The notes beneath the pieces were generated by a model. That model saw only the letters and a list, made by a program, of their open reading frames with translations, had not been told where the DNA came from and ran no database searches. A program made the translations under genes and the position numbers. A DNA stretch of 64,000 nt from Magnetospirillum sp. SS-4. Its GTDB lineage: Bacteria; Pseudomonadota; Alphaproteobacteria; Rhodospirillales; Magnetospirillaceae. Within the stretch, counting starts at the first letter, position 1, and the number at the start of each line of letters is the position of its first letter. This document shows, piece after piece, positions 14,101 through 26,100 of the stretch. The stretch is from NCBI RefSeq assembly GCF_902729425.1, contig NZ_LR746530.1, forward strand, positions 92,166 to 156,165, written 5' to 3'.

Positions 14101-17100
14101 CCTGGATTACGCCGGTTCCGCCATGGCCGGCGACATGGTGGCCCTGGTGGGATCGACCATCGGCGATTCCATCGTCGGCGGCGTCGCCAACGACACCATC
14201 ACCGGCGGACTGGGGGCCGACATCCTGGCCGGCGGGAGCGGAGCCGACGTCTACCGCTATACCGCCGCCACGGACTCGACTGGCGCCGATACCGACGTCA
14301 TCAACGGCTTCGTGTCGGGCCAGGACGTCATCCGGTTCGAAGGGATCGGCGGCATCGTCTACGACTCCACCGCCTATTCGTGGCAAGGTTCGCTGGCGGC
14401 GTCGCTGGGGGCGATCTCGGCCATCGACAATAAGCTGGTGTTCTTCACCGACGGGACCGACGGCTGGCTGCACGTCAAGGGCGCGGGAACCGGCACCAGC
14501 TTCGACGGCACCCTGATCAAGCTGGCCGGAATCATCGCGCCGCCGTCGCCGTCCAGCCTGGACGGCGTGACCCCCAATGCGGCGCCGGTCCTGACCCAGG
14601 TCGGCACGCAGACGACGCTTTACACCTTCGACAACCTGATCGCCGGCCAGACCATCGACGGTCAGGACGGCTGGGTCGCCAATACCACCGACCTGACCGG
14701 GGTGGCGGCGGCGACCGCGTCGGGCGACTATGCCGGATCGACCGCCTTCATCGCCGGCAACAGCGGCGGCAACACCACCCGCGGCGCCTCGCACCTGTCG
14801 AACGGTTCGCTGATGATGCCGAGCCTGACCCAGGGCACCAATCTGGCCCTGGAATTCGACATGTCCCATAATTATTGGGGCAGTTCCTTCCGGGTCGGCC
14901 ACGACGCCAACGCCAACGGCAGCATTCTGGAATACGGCCCCAATCACGAGACCCCCAACGTGGGCGAGCAGGCCATCGGCCTGTTCCTGAACCCCCAGGG
15001 CAGCAGCCTGACCCTGTTCGCCGCCGACGGAACCCCGACCACCATCGCCTTCACCCCGCCCGGCCAGTGGCTGCGCTTCCACATCGACCTGGACACCGGC
15101 GCCAACGGCGGCCAGGGAACCGTCAGCCTGTCCTACCGCGATCTCAGCAATTCAGGGCCATGGACCCCCATCACCGGCTTGCAGGGCCTCGACGCCCATC
15201 TGGATTGGGTGTCCTCGACGGCGACCAACCCGACCCTGTGGAACGGCGTTCAGTTCTGGGGCGAAAGCGGCACGTTCGCCATCGACAACATTTCCATGAC
15301 CAATTCGCCGCTGTCTCCCATCGCCGAGGATAGCGGCGATGGCGCCGGCAATGCCGGCACCCTGGTCTCGGCCCTGCTGGCCGGCCACGGCAGCGACGCC
15401 AATGTCGGAACCGTCCTGGGCGCCGCCATCACCTGGGCCGACGACACCCATGGCGATTGGGAATACAGCACCGACGGCGGCGCCACCTGGGCCGACATGG
15501 GCATGGTGTCCGGCACGGCGGCGCGGGTCCTGGACGCCGCCGCCAGGGTGCGGTTCGTGCCCGATTCCGATTTCAGCGGCAACGTCGGACTCATGTTCCG
15601 CGCCTGGGACCGCTCGGACAACGCCGCCAGCGGTTCCACCGTCGACCTGACCGCCGCCGACCCGGTTTACGGCGCCTACAGCACCCTGACCGCCAACGCC
15701 ACCCTGGCCGTCACTCCGGTCAACGACGCCCCGGTCCTGTCGGGCGTCACCCACGGCGCCCAGATGACGCCGAGCCTGCTGTTGAACGCCGAACCCGGCA
15801 TGGTCCGGTCCGGTCATGTCGTCGCCACCGACGCCGACATCGTCACGGGCGACATCCTGACCTATTCGCTGGGCGGCGGCACCCTGACCGCCCATGGCAC
15901 CGTCACCATCGATTCGATGACGGGGACCTTCAACTATCAGGCCAATGCCGGCTACCAGGGCAGCGACAGCTTTTCGGTCACCGTCACCGACAGGCATGGC
16001 GGCAGCGATACCGAGACCATCAATGTCGCCGTCTATCCCTATCACAGCCTGACCATCCCCGGCACCATCATCCCCCATGTGTCGCAGGGCGGCACCCTGA
16101 GCATCGGCGCGGCCTATCTGAAGGCCTTGGAAACGCTGCCGGTGGACGATTCCACCATCGTCTACACCCTGACCGACACGGTCGATCACGGCACCCTGAC
16201 CCTGTCGGGCGCGTCGCTGGGCGTCAACGGCACCTTCACCCAGGCCCAGATCAACCAGGGATTGGTGAAGTTCGCCGCCGACGCGGGCTATGCCGGAACC
16301 GACATGTTCATGGCCTCGCTGTCGGACGGCATCGGCGGCACCGGCAGCGGCAGTTTCTCGCTCAGCATCTATGCCGGCACCAACGAGGCGCCGGTGATCT
16401 CCACCGGTGCGCTGACCGCCGACCAGGGCGCCATCACCGCCATCGGCGCCGGACAGCTGAACGCCACCGACGCCAATACCGCCAACGGCATGCCGGCCAG
16501 CCAGCTGGTCTACACCATCACCGCCCTGCCGGCCCATGGCGCCCTGATGGTCAACGGCGCCGTGCTGTCGGTGGGATCGACCTTCACCCAGGCCGACGTC
16601 AACAATGGCGGCGGCGGCATGGCGGGGCTGAAGTATTTCAGCGACGGCAGTTCCTATCACCCCGGCGATTTCTTCTCGGTGACGGTCTCCGACGGCCAGA
16701 CGACGACCGCCGCCGCCTCGGTCACCATCGGTATCGACGCCGTCGACCAGGCGCCGGTGGCCGGCAACGGCGCCGGCCACGCCCGCTATTTCGACGGCAC
16801 GTCGCCGTCGTCGATCATCGTCGCCGATCCCAACAACCGGCTGGCCTTCACCGATTCGGTAACGCTGGAAGCCTGGATCAAGCCGGACTGGACCGAATCG
16901 CCCGGCGCCCGGACCCTGTTCGCCAAGGGCATGAGCACCCTGTCCATGGATTACGGCCTGCTGGTCAAGGAAGGGCCAGACGCCGAGTCCTTCACCCTGG
17001 TGCCGGTGGTCAACGGGGTCGAACTGGCCGAAAGCTCCATCGTCTTCGGCAATGACGCCTGGCATCATGTGGCGCTGTCGCTGAACGCCGCCACCGGCGT

Positions 17101-20100
17101 CGCGATGGTCTACGTGGACGGCGTCGCCGCCGACCCGGCCAGCTTCGCCGCCGGCTCGCTGCCCGCGACCATGAGCAACCTCCACATCGGCCAGTCGCCG
17201 GCCGGCAGTTCGTTCTATCGCGGCCTGGTCGACGAGGTGCGGATATGGCACGACGTCCGCACCGAGGCCGAGATCACGGCCGGCATGACCGGCCGCCTGA
17301 GCGGATTCGAAACCGATCTGGCCGGTTACTGGCGCCTGGACGAACAAAGCGGTTCCATCGTCGCCGACCTCACCCCCAGCCAGCTTCACGGCACCACCGC
17401 GACCGGATACACCCCCGAGGTGTCGGACCGGGCGCCGGTCACCCCAACGCTGGATGCCGGCGGCAACGGCCAACTGACCGGATTCGATCCCGAATCGGGC
17501 AGCCTGACCTATGTCATCGTCGATCAGCCGACCCACGGAACCATCACCCTCAACCCCAGCACCGGCGCCTTCGTCTATACCCCCGATTTCGGCTTCGACG
17601 GCGCCGACCGGATCACCTACAAGGTGTTCGACGGCACCCATTATTCCGCGCCGGCGGTGGCCGACCTAATTCCGCTCGACGTCAACGACGCCCCGCTCCT
17701 CCACGGCGTGAGCGCCCGCGGCGGAGCGCTGGTCATGAACGGCGGCGTCGCCGGAGCCACGGCGGCGATGCCCAGCAGCCTGTTCCCGAGCGTCGCGGCC
17801 ACGTTCGAGTTCGACGTCAACCTCAACGTCGCCAACGTGACCCAGCAACTGATCAGCCTGTCGTCGACCCAGTCGCCGACCGACAAGATGATCATCGGGG
17901 TGAATGCCAGCGGCCATATTTACGTCCAGGAGGGCAATACCTCCCAGGTCAGCACCGCCACCCTGTCGCCCGATGGCTGGCATCACGTCTCCGTTTCCGT
18001 CTCGATCGAGACCGGAGTCGCCACCATCGTCGTCGATGGGCAGGGATACGGCCACGTCGACGCCTTCCCCATCAGTCTGATGAATGTGGACCGGATCTCC
18101 ATCGGCGGCCCCGCCGACGGCTCCGCCATCGAGACCCTGAACGGCATGATCGACAATGTGCGGGTGTGGTCGACGGAAAGAACCCCGCTGGAAATGGCCG
18201 CGCAGGCGGGCGTCTCGCCGACCGGAGACGAGCCCGGACTGGTCGCGGCCTGGACTTTCGACGCCGCCGGCGGCGGCATGGTCGCCGACCTGACCGGCCG
18301 CCATCCGCTGACCCTGTCGGGCGGAGCCGCCACCCTGGCCCCGCCGGTCGAGGCGATGCATTTCAACGGGTCGAGCCAACTGGCCACGACCAGCGTGGTC
18401 AGCTTCGCCGACCACACCGTCGAAACCTGGATACGGACCGGCAGCGGCGCCTCGCAGGCGCAGATCATCGGCACCCACGACCCGGCGACGGATGGCGGCG
18501 CCAGCCTGTACCTGATGTCCGGCGGCACGCTGAGGGTGCAGGTGCAGACCGGCGCCGGCGATTACCAGACCTGGGACACCTCCACCCCGGTGGCCGACGG
18601 CCAGTGGCACCACGTCGCCTACAGCTTCGACTCCGTCGGCAAGACCGCCGTCATCTATGTCGACGGCGTCGCCCAGGCCACCACTCCCGGCGGCGGCGGC
18701 AGCCTCGGCACCCTGGCGGTGACCGGCAAGGAACTGGACATCGGTTCCGCCCAGAACCTGTCGCTGCGCTTCACCGGCGATCTGGGCGACGTGCGGATAT
18801 GGAACGACATCCGGACCGGAGCCGAGATTTCCGGCGGCATGAACCGCGACATGATCGGCGACGAGCCCGGCCTGCTGTACAATTGGGTGGTCGAGGCCGG
18901 CGGCCTTGTCCGGACCACGCCGTCCGCCATCGGCGTCGGCCTGTCCGGCATCACCATGATCGCCGACGGCGCGCCGTCCGGCGCGTTGACCGAACCGACC
19001 CTGCGCGAGGGCACCACCCTCAACGGCCGGGCGGTGGCGTTCGACCTGGACGGCGACACGCTGACCTTCTCGATGGCGACCGGCGGCGATCCGCTGCACG
19101 GCAGCCTGACCGTCAATCCGGACGGCACCTACGCCTACACCCCGACCGCCGGCTATGTCGGCGGCGACAGCTTCACCCTGCGGGTCACCGACGGCACCCT
19201 GAGCGCCGAGCGGACCATCGCCGTCACCGTCACCGATTCCACCGTGGTGCACGGCGTCGCCTCCGCCACCGGGGTTCTGTTCGCCGACGGAGCCGGACAG
19301 GCGGCGCTCGCCCGGCTGGACAGCCGCGACTTCAGCGCCAATCAGGCCAGCATCGAATTCGACGTCTCGCTGTCCGGCGCGGTTTCGGGAACGCAGCGGC
19401 TGGTGGCCCTGGCCAATTACAACGGCGTCGCCGATCTGGAGGTCACCGCCAACAACGACGGCTATATCAGCCTCCGGCTGGGCGCGACCAGCGTCGCTTC
19501 CGCCGAGTTCGAATACCAGGACTGGAACCGCGTCACCGTCACCTTCGACGGCGCCGGCGCCAACCTCTACCTGAACGGCCGGCTGGTCGGCGGCTCGACC
19601 ACCGGCGTCACCGCCGACATGCTGACCGACGCGGGCAAGCTGCTGATCGGTCCGGAGACCAGCGCCACCTCGCTGTCGGCGATGTTCGACAATGTCAAGC
19701 TGTGGAACCGGACGCTGAACCCGGACGAGATCGCCGGCGGCGGCGACATCCCGGCCACCGGACTGGTTGGGCACTGGAGCTTCGACCAGCCCGGCTCGAC
19801 CGCCGAGAATCTGGCCGGCAATTCCTGGAGCGACCTGACCCTGTCGTCCTCGGCCCATATCGGGCAGCCGCCGCTGCGGGCGGCCCGCTTCGACACCGGC
19901 CAGGCGGTGGACATCGCCGGTGGCCTGGCCAGCGGCACCGGCCCCGTCACCTACGAGGCCTGGGTCCGCACCACCATGGTCGGAACCGGCACCATCTTGT
20001 CGCTGGGCGACACCAGTTCCGCCACCGGCGGCGTCTCGATGATCGTCGATGACGGCCAGCTCGCCCTGATGAACCATCTGGGTACCCAGATCGTCACCTC

Positions 20101-23100
20101 CACCGCCGTCATCAATGACGGGATGTGGCACCATGTGGTGGTGACCATGGTGGGGCAGGACGCCCGCGTCTACGTGGACGGCGCGCTGGACACGATGCTC
20201 GCCTCCGCCGAGCCGGCGCTGAACATCACCAATGGCGCCGGCCGCATCGGCAGCTGTCTTGATAGCGGCACGCCCAATCCGTTCACCGGCGACATCGCCG
20301 ATGTGCGGGTGTGGAACGTCGCCCTGACCAGCGGCGCCGTCGAGCGCAACATGAATACCCAGCTGACCGGCCAGGAGGCTGGGCTGGTGGGCTATTGGAA
20401 GCTGGACGAGGGCGGCGGCGCCACCGCCTACGATCTGGCGGGTACGGCGCAGAATGGGACCTATTCCGGCACCCCCGCCTGGGTGACGGCCGATCATGGC
20501 GACCTTACCGGCGGCGGGATCGTGAAAACCGCCCTCACCTTCGCCGGCGATCAGGCGGCCAATGCCGGCGACATCTTCGACCTGGGCCGGGGCGATTTCT
20601 GCATCGAGGCCTGGGTCAGGCCGACCAGCATCACCGGCGAGCACGTCATCGTCAGCAAGGACGCGGTCGGCGCCACCCAGCCGGGCTTCAGCCTGAGGCT
20701 GGACGAGGGCATTCCGGTCCTGAGCGTCGCCGGCACCGACATGGTGTTCGGCAACGTGGCCCTGACCGCCAGCCTGTGGACCCACGTCTCGGTCAGCCGC
20801 TGGAACGACATGTACATGCTGACCGTCAACGGCCAGCCGGTGGGGGTGGTCCAGGGTCCGGACCTCAACCTCGCCAACGATTACGACCTGCTTCTGGGGG
20901 CCCGCGCCGGCAGCGGCGGCACCGGCATCGACAACGCCACCAGCTTCCAGGGCCAGATCGCCGGCGTCAGGCTGTGGAACGACAGCCGCGACCCCGAGGA
21001 TATCGCGGAAAACATGTACCGCGCCGACATCGCCGACCACGACCTCGTGGCGTCGTGGACCGGCGACGGCGTGGCCGACGCATCGGGCAACAACCATGTC
21101 CTGACCCTGGACGGGGCCACGGTGGCGGCTGTCGCGGGCACGCTGTATCTCGGCGACAGCATCCTGGAGATCGACAGGAACCAGCCCTATCACGGCACCC
21201 TGCTGGCGACCGACGACAGCGGCGCCGCGTTGACCTATTCGGTGGCGACCAATCCGGAGCATGGCGCCATCGCGCTCAATGCCGACGGCAGCTTTGCCTA
21301 TACGCCGAATGCCGGCTATGTCGGCCCCGATAAATTCGTGCTGAAGGTCAATGACGGACGCGGCGACACCACCAAAGAGGTGATGCTGACAGTGCGCGAC
21401 ACCACCGACATCCTGGGAGCGCGCCAGCAGGATGCCGTACTGGCCTTCAAGGCCGGCCAGACCGCCGCCATCGCCAATACCGGGGCCATGGCGCTCCTGG
21501 GACAGGGTGACTTCACCATCGAGGCCTGGATCAATCCGGTCACTATCGCGGGCGCCCAGACCCTGGTCTCCAAGGGCAGCGGCGGCGAGGCCCTGTCGCT
21601 GTCGCTGGTGGCTGGCAAGCTTTCCTTCACCGTCACCGACAATAGCGTCACCTCCACCGTGCAGGCCCCGGCGGCGCTGACCGCCGGCCAGTGGGCGCAT
21701 GTGGCGGTCACCCGCCACGGCAGCGAGTTCGCCCTGTTCGTCGACGGGCAGCAGATGGCGGCCGACACCATCGCCGGCATCACCTCGCTGCTGCCGGCCG
21801 GCAGCCTGACGCTGGGCGGCAGCTTCACCGGCATGATGGACGAGATCCGGGTATGGGATCGCGGCCGCACCGCCTTCGAGATCGCCGATTCCGCCCATGA
21901 ACGGATCGATTACGACAACGGCCTGATCGCCCAGTTGAACGGCCAGGATTACGGCGGCAACATCTTCGAGGACCAGTCCGGCAACTACGACGTCGATCTG
22001 TCCACCGGGCTTGCTCCCAACACCTCGTCGCCGTTGAACAAGGCGCTGCATTTCGACGGCTCGGCCTCGGTCAACATCGGGAACAATCTCGGCCTGAGCA
22101 CCGGGCCGTTGACCATGGAAGCCTGGATCAGGTGCGAGACACTCGGCAGCAACAAGGCCATCATGGCCGTCGGCTCCGGAGCCTCTCATAACGGACTCGC
22201 CCTGTTTGTCGGCCCCACCGGCAAGCTGGGGGTGGAGATGTCCGGTTGGGGCGATGTACAGGGCAATGCCGTGGTCGCCGACGGAAATTGGCATCTGGTC
22301 ACGGCCTCCATCGCCAGTAACGGCGCCGTCAGCTTCTACGTCGACGGCATCGCCGACGGCACCGGCTCCATACCATTTACCTACGACCTCACCGCCGGCG
22401 TGGCCCGCATCGGCACCTCCTACGACGGCACTGCCTACACGTTCGTGGGTGATATCGCTGATACCCGCATATGGGGCTCGATCCGCACCGCTGCCGAGAT
22501 TCAGGGCAGCATGAACACCCAGTTGACCGGCTCCGAGGGATCGTTGCTGGGCAATTGGCAGATGAACGAGATCGTTGGCGGCACCGCCGTGGTGGATGTG
22601 GCGTCGGTTCCTCACAACGGCACCATCATCGGGACCGTGACCGTCATCGATAATGGCGGGCCGCGCATCGTCGAACCACCCAGCGCGGCCATGCATCTCG
22701 CCAGCGGTACTGTCATTGACCTGGGCAACACCACCGTTCCCCAGGGGGTCCACGACTTCACCTTCGAGACCTGGGTGCGGACCTCCGCCACCGGGCAGGC
22801 GCAGAATCTCTATGTCGCCGGCAATGGCTCTGCCTCCAGCGAGTTCCTGGTCAATACAACGACAGCCAGCATCCAGGATCAGCCAAGCGTAACGGGGCTT
22901 GATGGTGGCGGCTTCGTGGCGACGTGGCGGGATTTCAGCCAGAGCGGCGACGACACCAGCAGCTACGCCATCCGCGGACAATTGTTCACGGCCAGCGGCG
23001 CCAAAAGCGGCGGCGAATTCGTGGTCAACACCACGACCGCGTCGCACCAGGAAGAGCCCAGCGTCGCGAAGCTGGATGGCGGCGGCTTCGTGGTGACGTG

Positions 23101-26100
23101 GACGGACAGCAGTTTCAGCGGCGGCGACACCAGCCTCTATGCCGTGCGCGGGCAGATGTTCAATGCCAGCGGCACCAAGACCGGCAGCGAATTCCTGGTC
23201 AACACCACGGTCGACAATGCCCAGGACCAGTCCAGCGTGACGGGGCTTGATGGCGGCGGCTTCGTGGCGACGTGGCGGGACTACAGCCAGAGTGGCGGTG
23301 ACGCCAGCAGCTATGCCGTGCGCGGACAGCTGTTCGATTCCAGCGGCGCCAAGACCGGCGGCGAATTCCTGGTCAATACCACGACTACTGGAGGGCAGTA
23401 CGCCCCCAGTACGGCGGCGATTGACGGTGGTGGATTCGTGGTGACTTGGTTTGACGCCAGCGCGACCGGCGGCGATACCAGCGGCAATGCCGTGCGTGGG
23501 CAGATATTCGATTCCAGTGGCGCAAAGTCTGGCGGCGAATTCCTGGTCAATACCACGACTCTTAATGGCCAATTGGCTCCCAGCGTATCGAACTTGGCCG
23601 GTGGTGGTTTCGTGGTGACGTGGGAAGATTTCAGCCAGACCGGTAGCGATACCAGCGACTATGCTGTGCGCGGCCAGGTGTTCGCAGCCGGCGGCACTAA
23701 GATCGGGAACGAGTTCCAGGTCAACACCACCACTTCCGGCGCTCAGGATGCAGCCAGTGTGTCGGGACTGGCGAACGGCGGTTTCGTGGTGACGTGGGAA
23801 GATTACAGCCAGACCGGCGGCGACGGCAGCGACGCCGCCATCCGGGGACAGGTCTTCAATGCCAGCGGCACCAAGATCGGCGGAGAGTTCCTGGTCAACA
23901 CCACGACATCCGGAATCCAGAATATCCCAAGCGTTACCGGGCTTACCAACGGCGGTTTCGTGGTGACGTGGCAGGATTACAGCCTGAGTGGCGGCGACAC
24001 CAGCGCCGCCGCCATCCGGGGGCAGGTGTTCAACGCCAATGGCGAACCCGCCTCCGGTCAGGGCGCGGCCATCCAGATCCTCGCCGATGGCCGGATCGGC
24101 ATCGGCTCCGGGTTCTCGGGGACCGGGGCACTTGCCTCCAACGATGTGGTCAATGACGGACTGTGGCACCATGTGGCGGTCAGCGTCACCGGCGCCACCG
24201 GCGATTACCAGATCGTCATCGATGGCCAGACCAGTGGCATCGGCACCTTGGGAACCTCCATCGACCTGACCGGCCATGCCGCCGTCGGCAGCGGCTGGAA
24301 TGCCGGCGCCCCGGGGGCGAATCCCTTCGTCGGCGATCTGGCCGATCTCCGGGTGTGGGATACGGTTCGCACCGCCGCCCAGATTGAGGACGCCATGGGC
24401 CGGCAACTGGGCAGCGTTCCCGATCTGGTGGGTAATTGGCACCTGGACGCGGTCGACGGAGTCTCGGTGACGGATTCCTCCGCAACGCCCCACAACGGTA
24501 CCGTCACCGGTACCCTGACCCCGGTTTCCACCGGCTCGCCCATTTACGAGCAGGTGATCCACGCCGATTTCGGCGCGCCCTATCACGGCGTTCTGGCGGC
24601 GGAATCGTCCATGGGGGCCATCGCCTGGGCGCCGGCCGGCGGCAGCGCCGGCACGGCGTTCGACACCGCCCACGGCACCATCACCATCCAGGGCGACGGC
24701 AGCTTCGTCTATGTGCCGGACGCCGACTGGCACGGCATCGACAGCGTCATCGTCGAGGCCATCGGCGCCGGCGGCTCCATCACCAAGAAAGCCATCGCCA
24801 TCGAGGTCGGAAGCCCGGTCGAGCCGGTCGGCATCGGCGCCGCCGGCGCGACGTTGCAGTTCAACGGCACCAGCCAGTATGCCCAGAGCAGCGCCATCTC
24901 TCTGGCCAACACGTCCTTCACCTTCGAGATATGGGCCAACCGCACCCGGACCGACGCCGACGAGATGCTGATCGGCCAGGGAACCTCGGCCAGCCTGGAT
25001 CAGTCCCTGCATATCGGCTATCAGGTCAATTCCAACACCTTCAAGATGGATTTCTGGGGCGACGCCATCACCTATACCGACGCATCGCCCAATCTGAACA
25101 CCTGGGTGCACTGGGCCGGCAGCTACGACGCCGCCACCAACCAGGCGGTCTTGTATAAGAACGGCGTCGAGGTGGCGCGCCAGGCCATGGCCGGCGACTT
25201 CAACGGCACCGGTCCACTGACCATCGGCCAGGCGTTCGGCGGGAATTTCTTCGCCGGCCAGCTGGACGAGATCCGCATCTTCAACGACGTGCGCAGCGCC
25301 GCCGAGATCGCCGACGATTACCGCCGCCGCGACCTGGAGGACGCCGACCACCTGCTGGCCCAGTGGTCGATGGACCGTGTCCTGAACGCCAGCCAGGGCG
25401 TGGCCCATCCCTTTGTCCCGGATTCGTCCGGGGCCGGCCGTCATCTGGTCCTGGGCAGCGGAACCGCCTATGACTCGACCGTGCCGCAATTCGTCAATGT
25501 CGGCGGCCGGGCGACGTCGTTCAACGGAACATCGTCGAAGATCACGGTCCCCGACACCGGCGACATCGCCAGCCTGGGCAGCGGCGATTTCACGCTGGAG
25601 GCGTGGGTCAACCTCGCATCCGCCAGCGGCGAGGCGACGCTGCTGTCCAAGGAGACCGCCGGGCATGAATTCCGCCTTGGCGTCAAGGACGGCAGCCTGT
25701 TCTTCCAGGCCAACGACGGACTGGGGCAGACCCTCTGGAACACCGGCGGTTCGGACTATTACCTCAAGGCGGCAAGCGCGCTGAGCGTCGGCCAGTGGAG
25801 CCATGTGGCGGTCACCGGTTCCGGCGACACCTTCACCTTGTGGATCAACGGCGGCGTGGCGGCGACCTACACCGCCGCCGGCATGGGCGAACTGGCCACC
25901 GCCAGCGCCCTGGCGATCGGCGCCCGTGTCGTCGACGCCAGTTCCTCGGATTATTTCTCCGGCATGATCTCGGATGTGCGGGTCTGGAACCACGCCCGCA
26001 GCCAGTCCGACATCATGAGCTACATGAACACCCGCCTGTCCGGCGACGAATACGGCCTGGCCGGCAACTGGCGCCTTGACGACCTGTCGGCCGGAACCGC

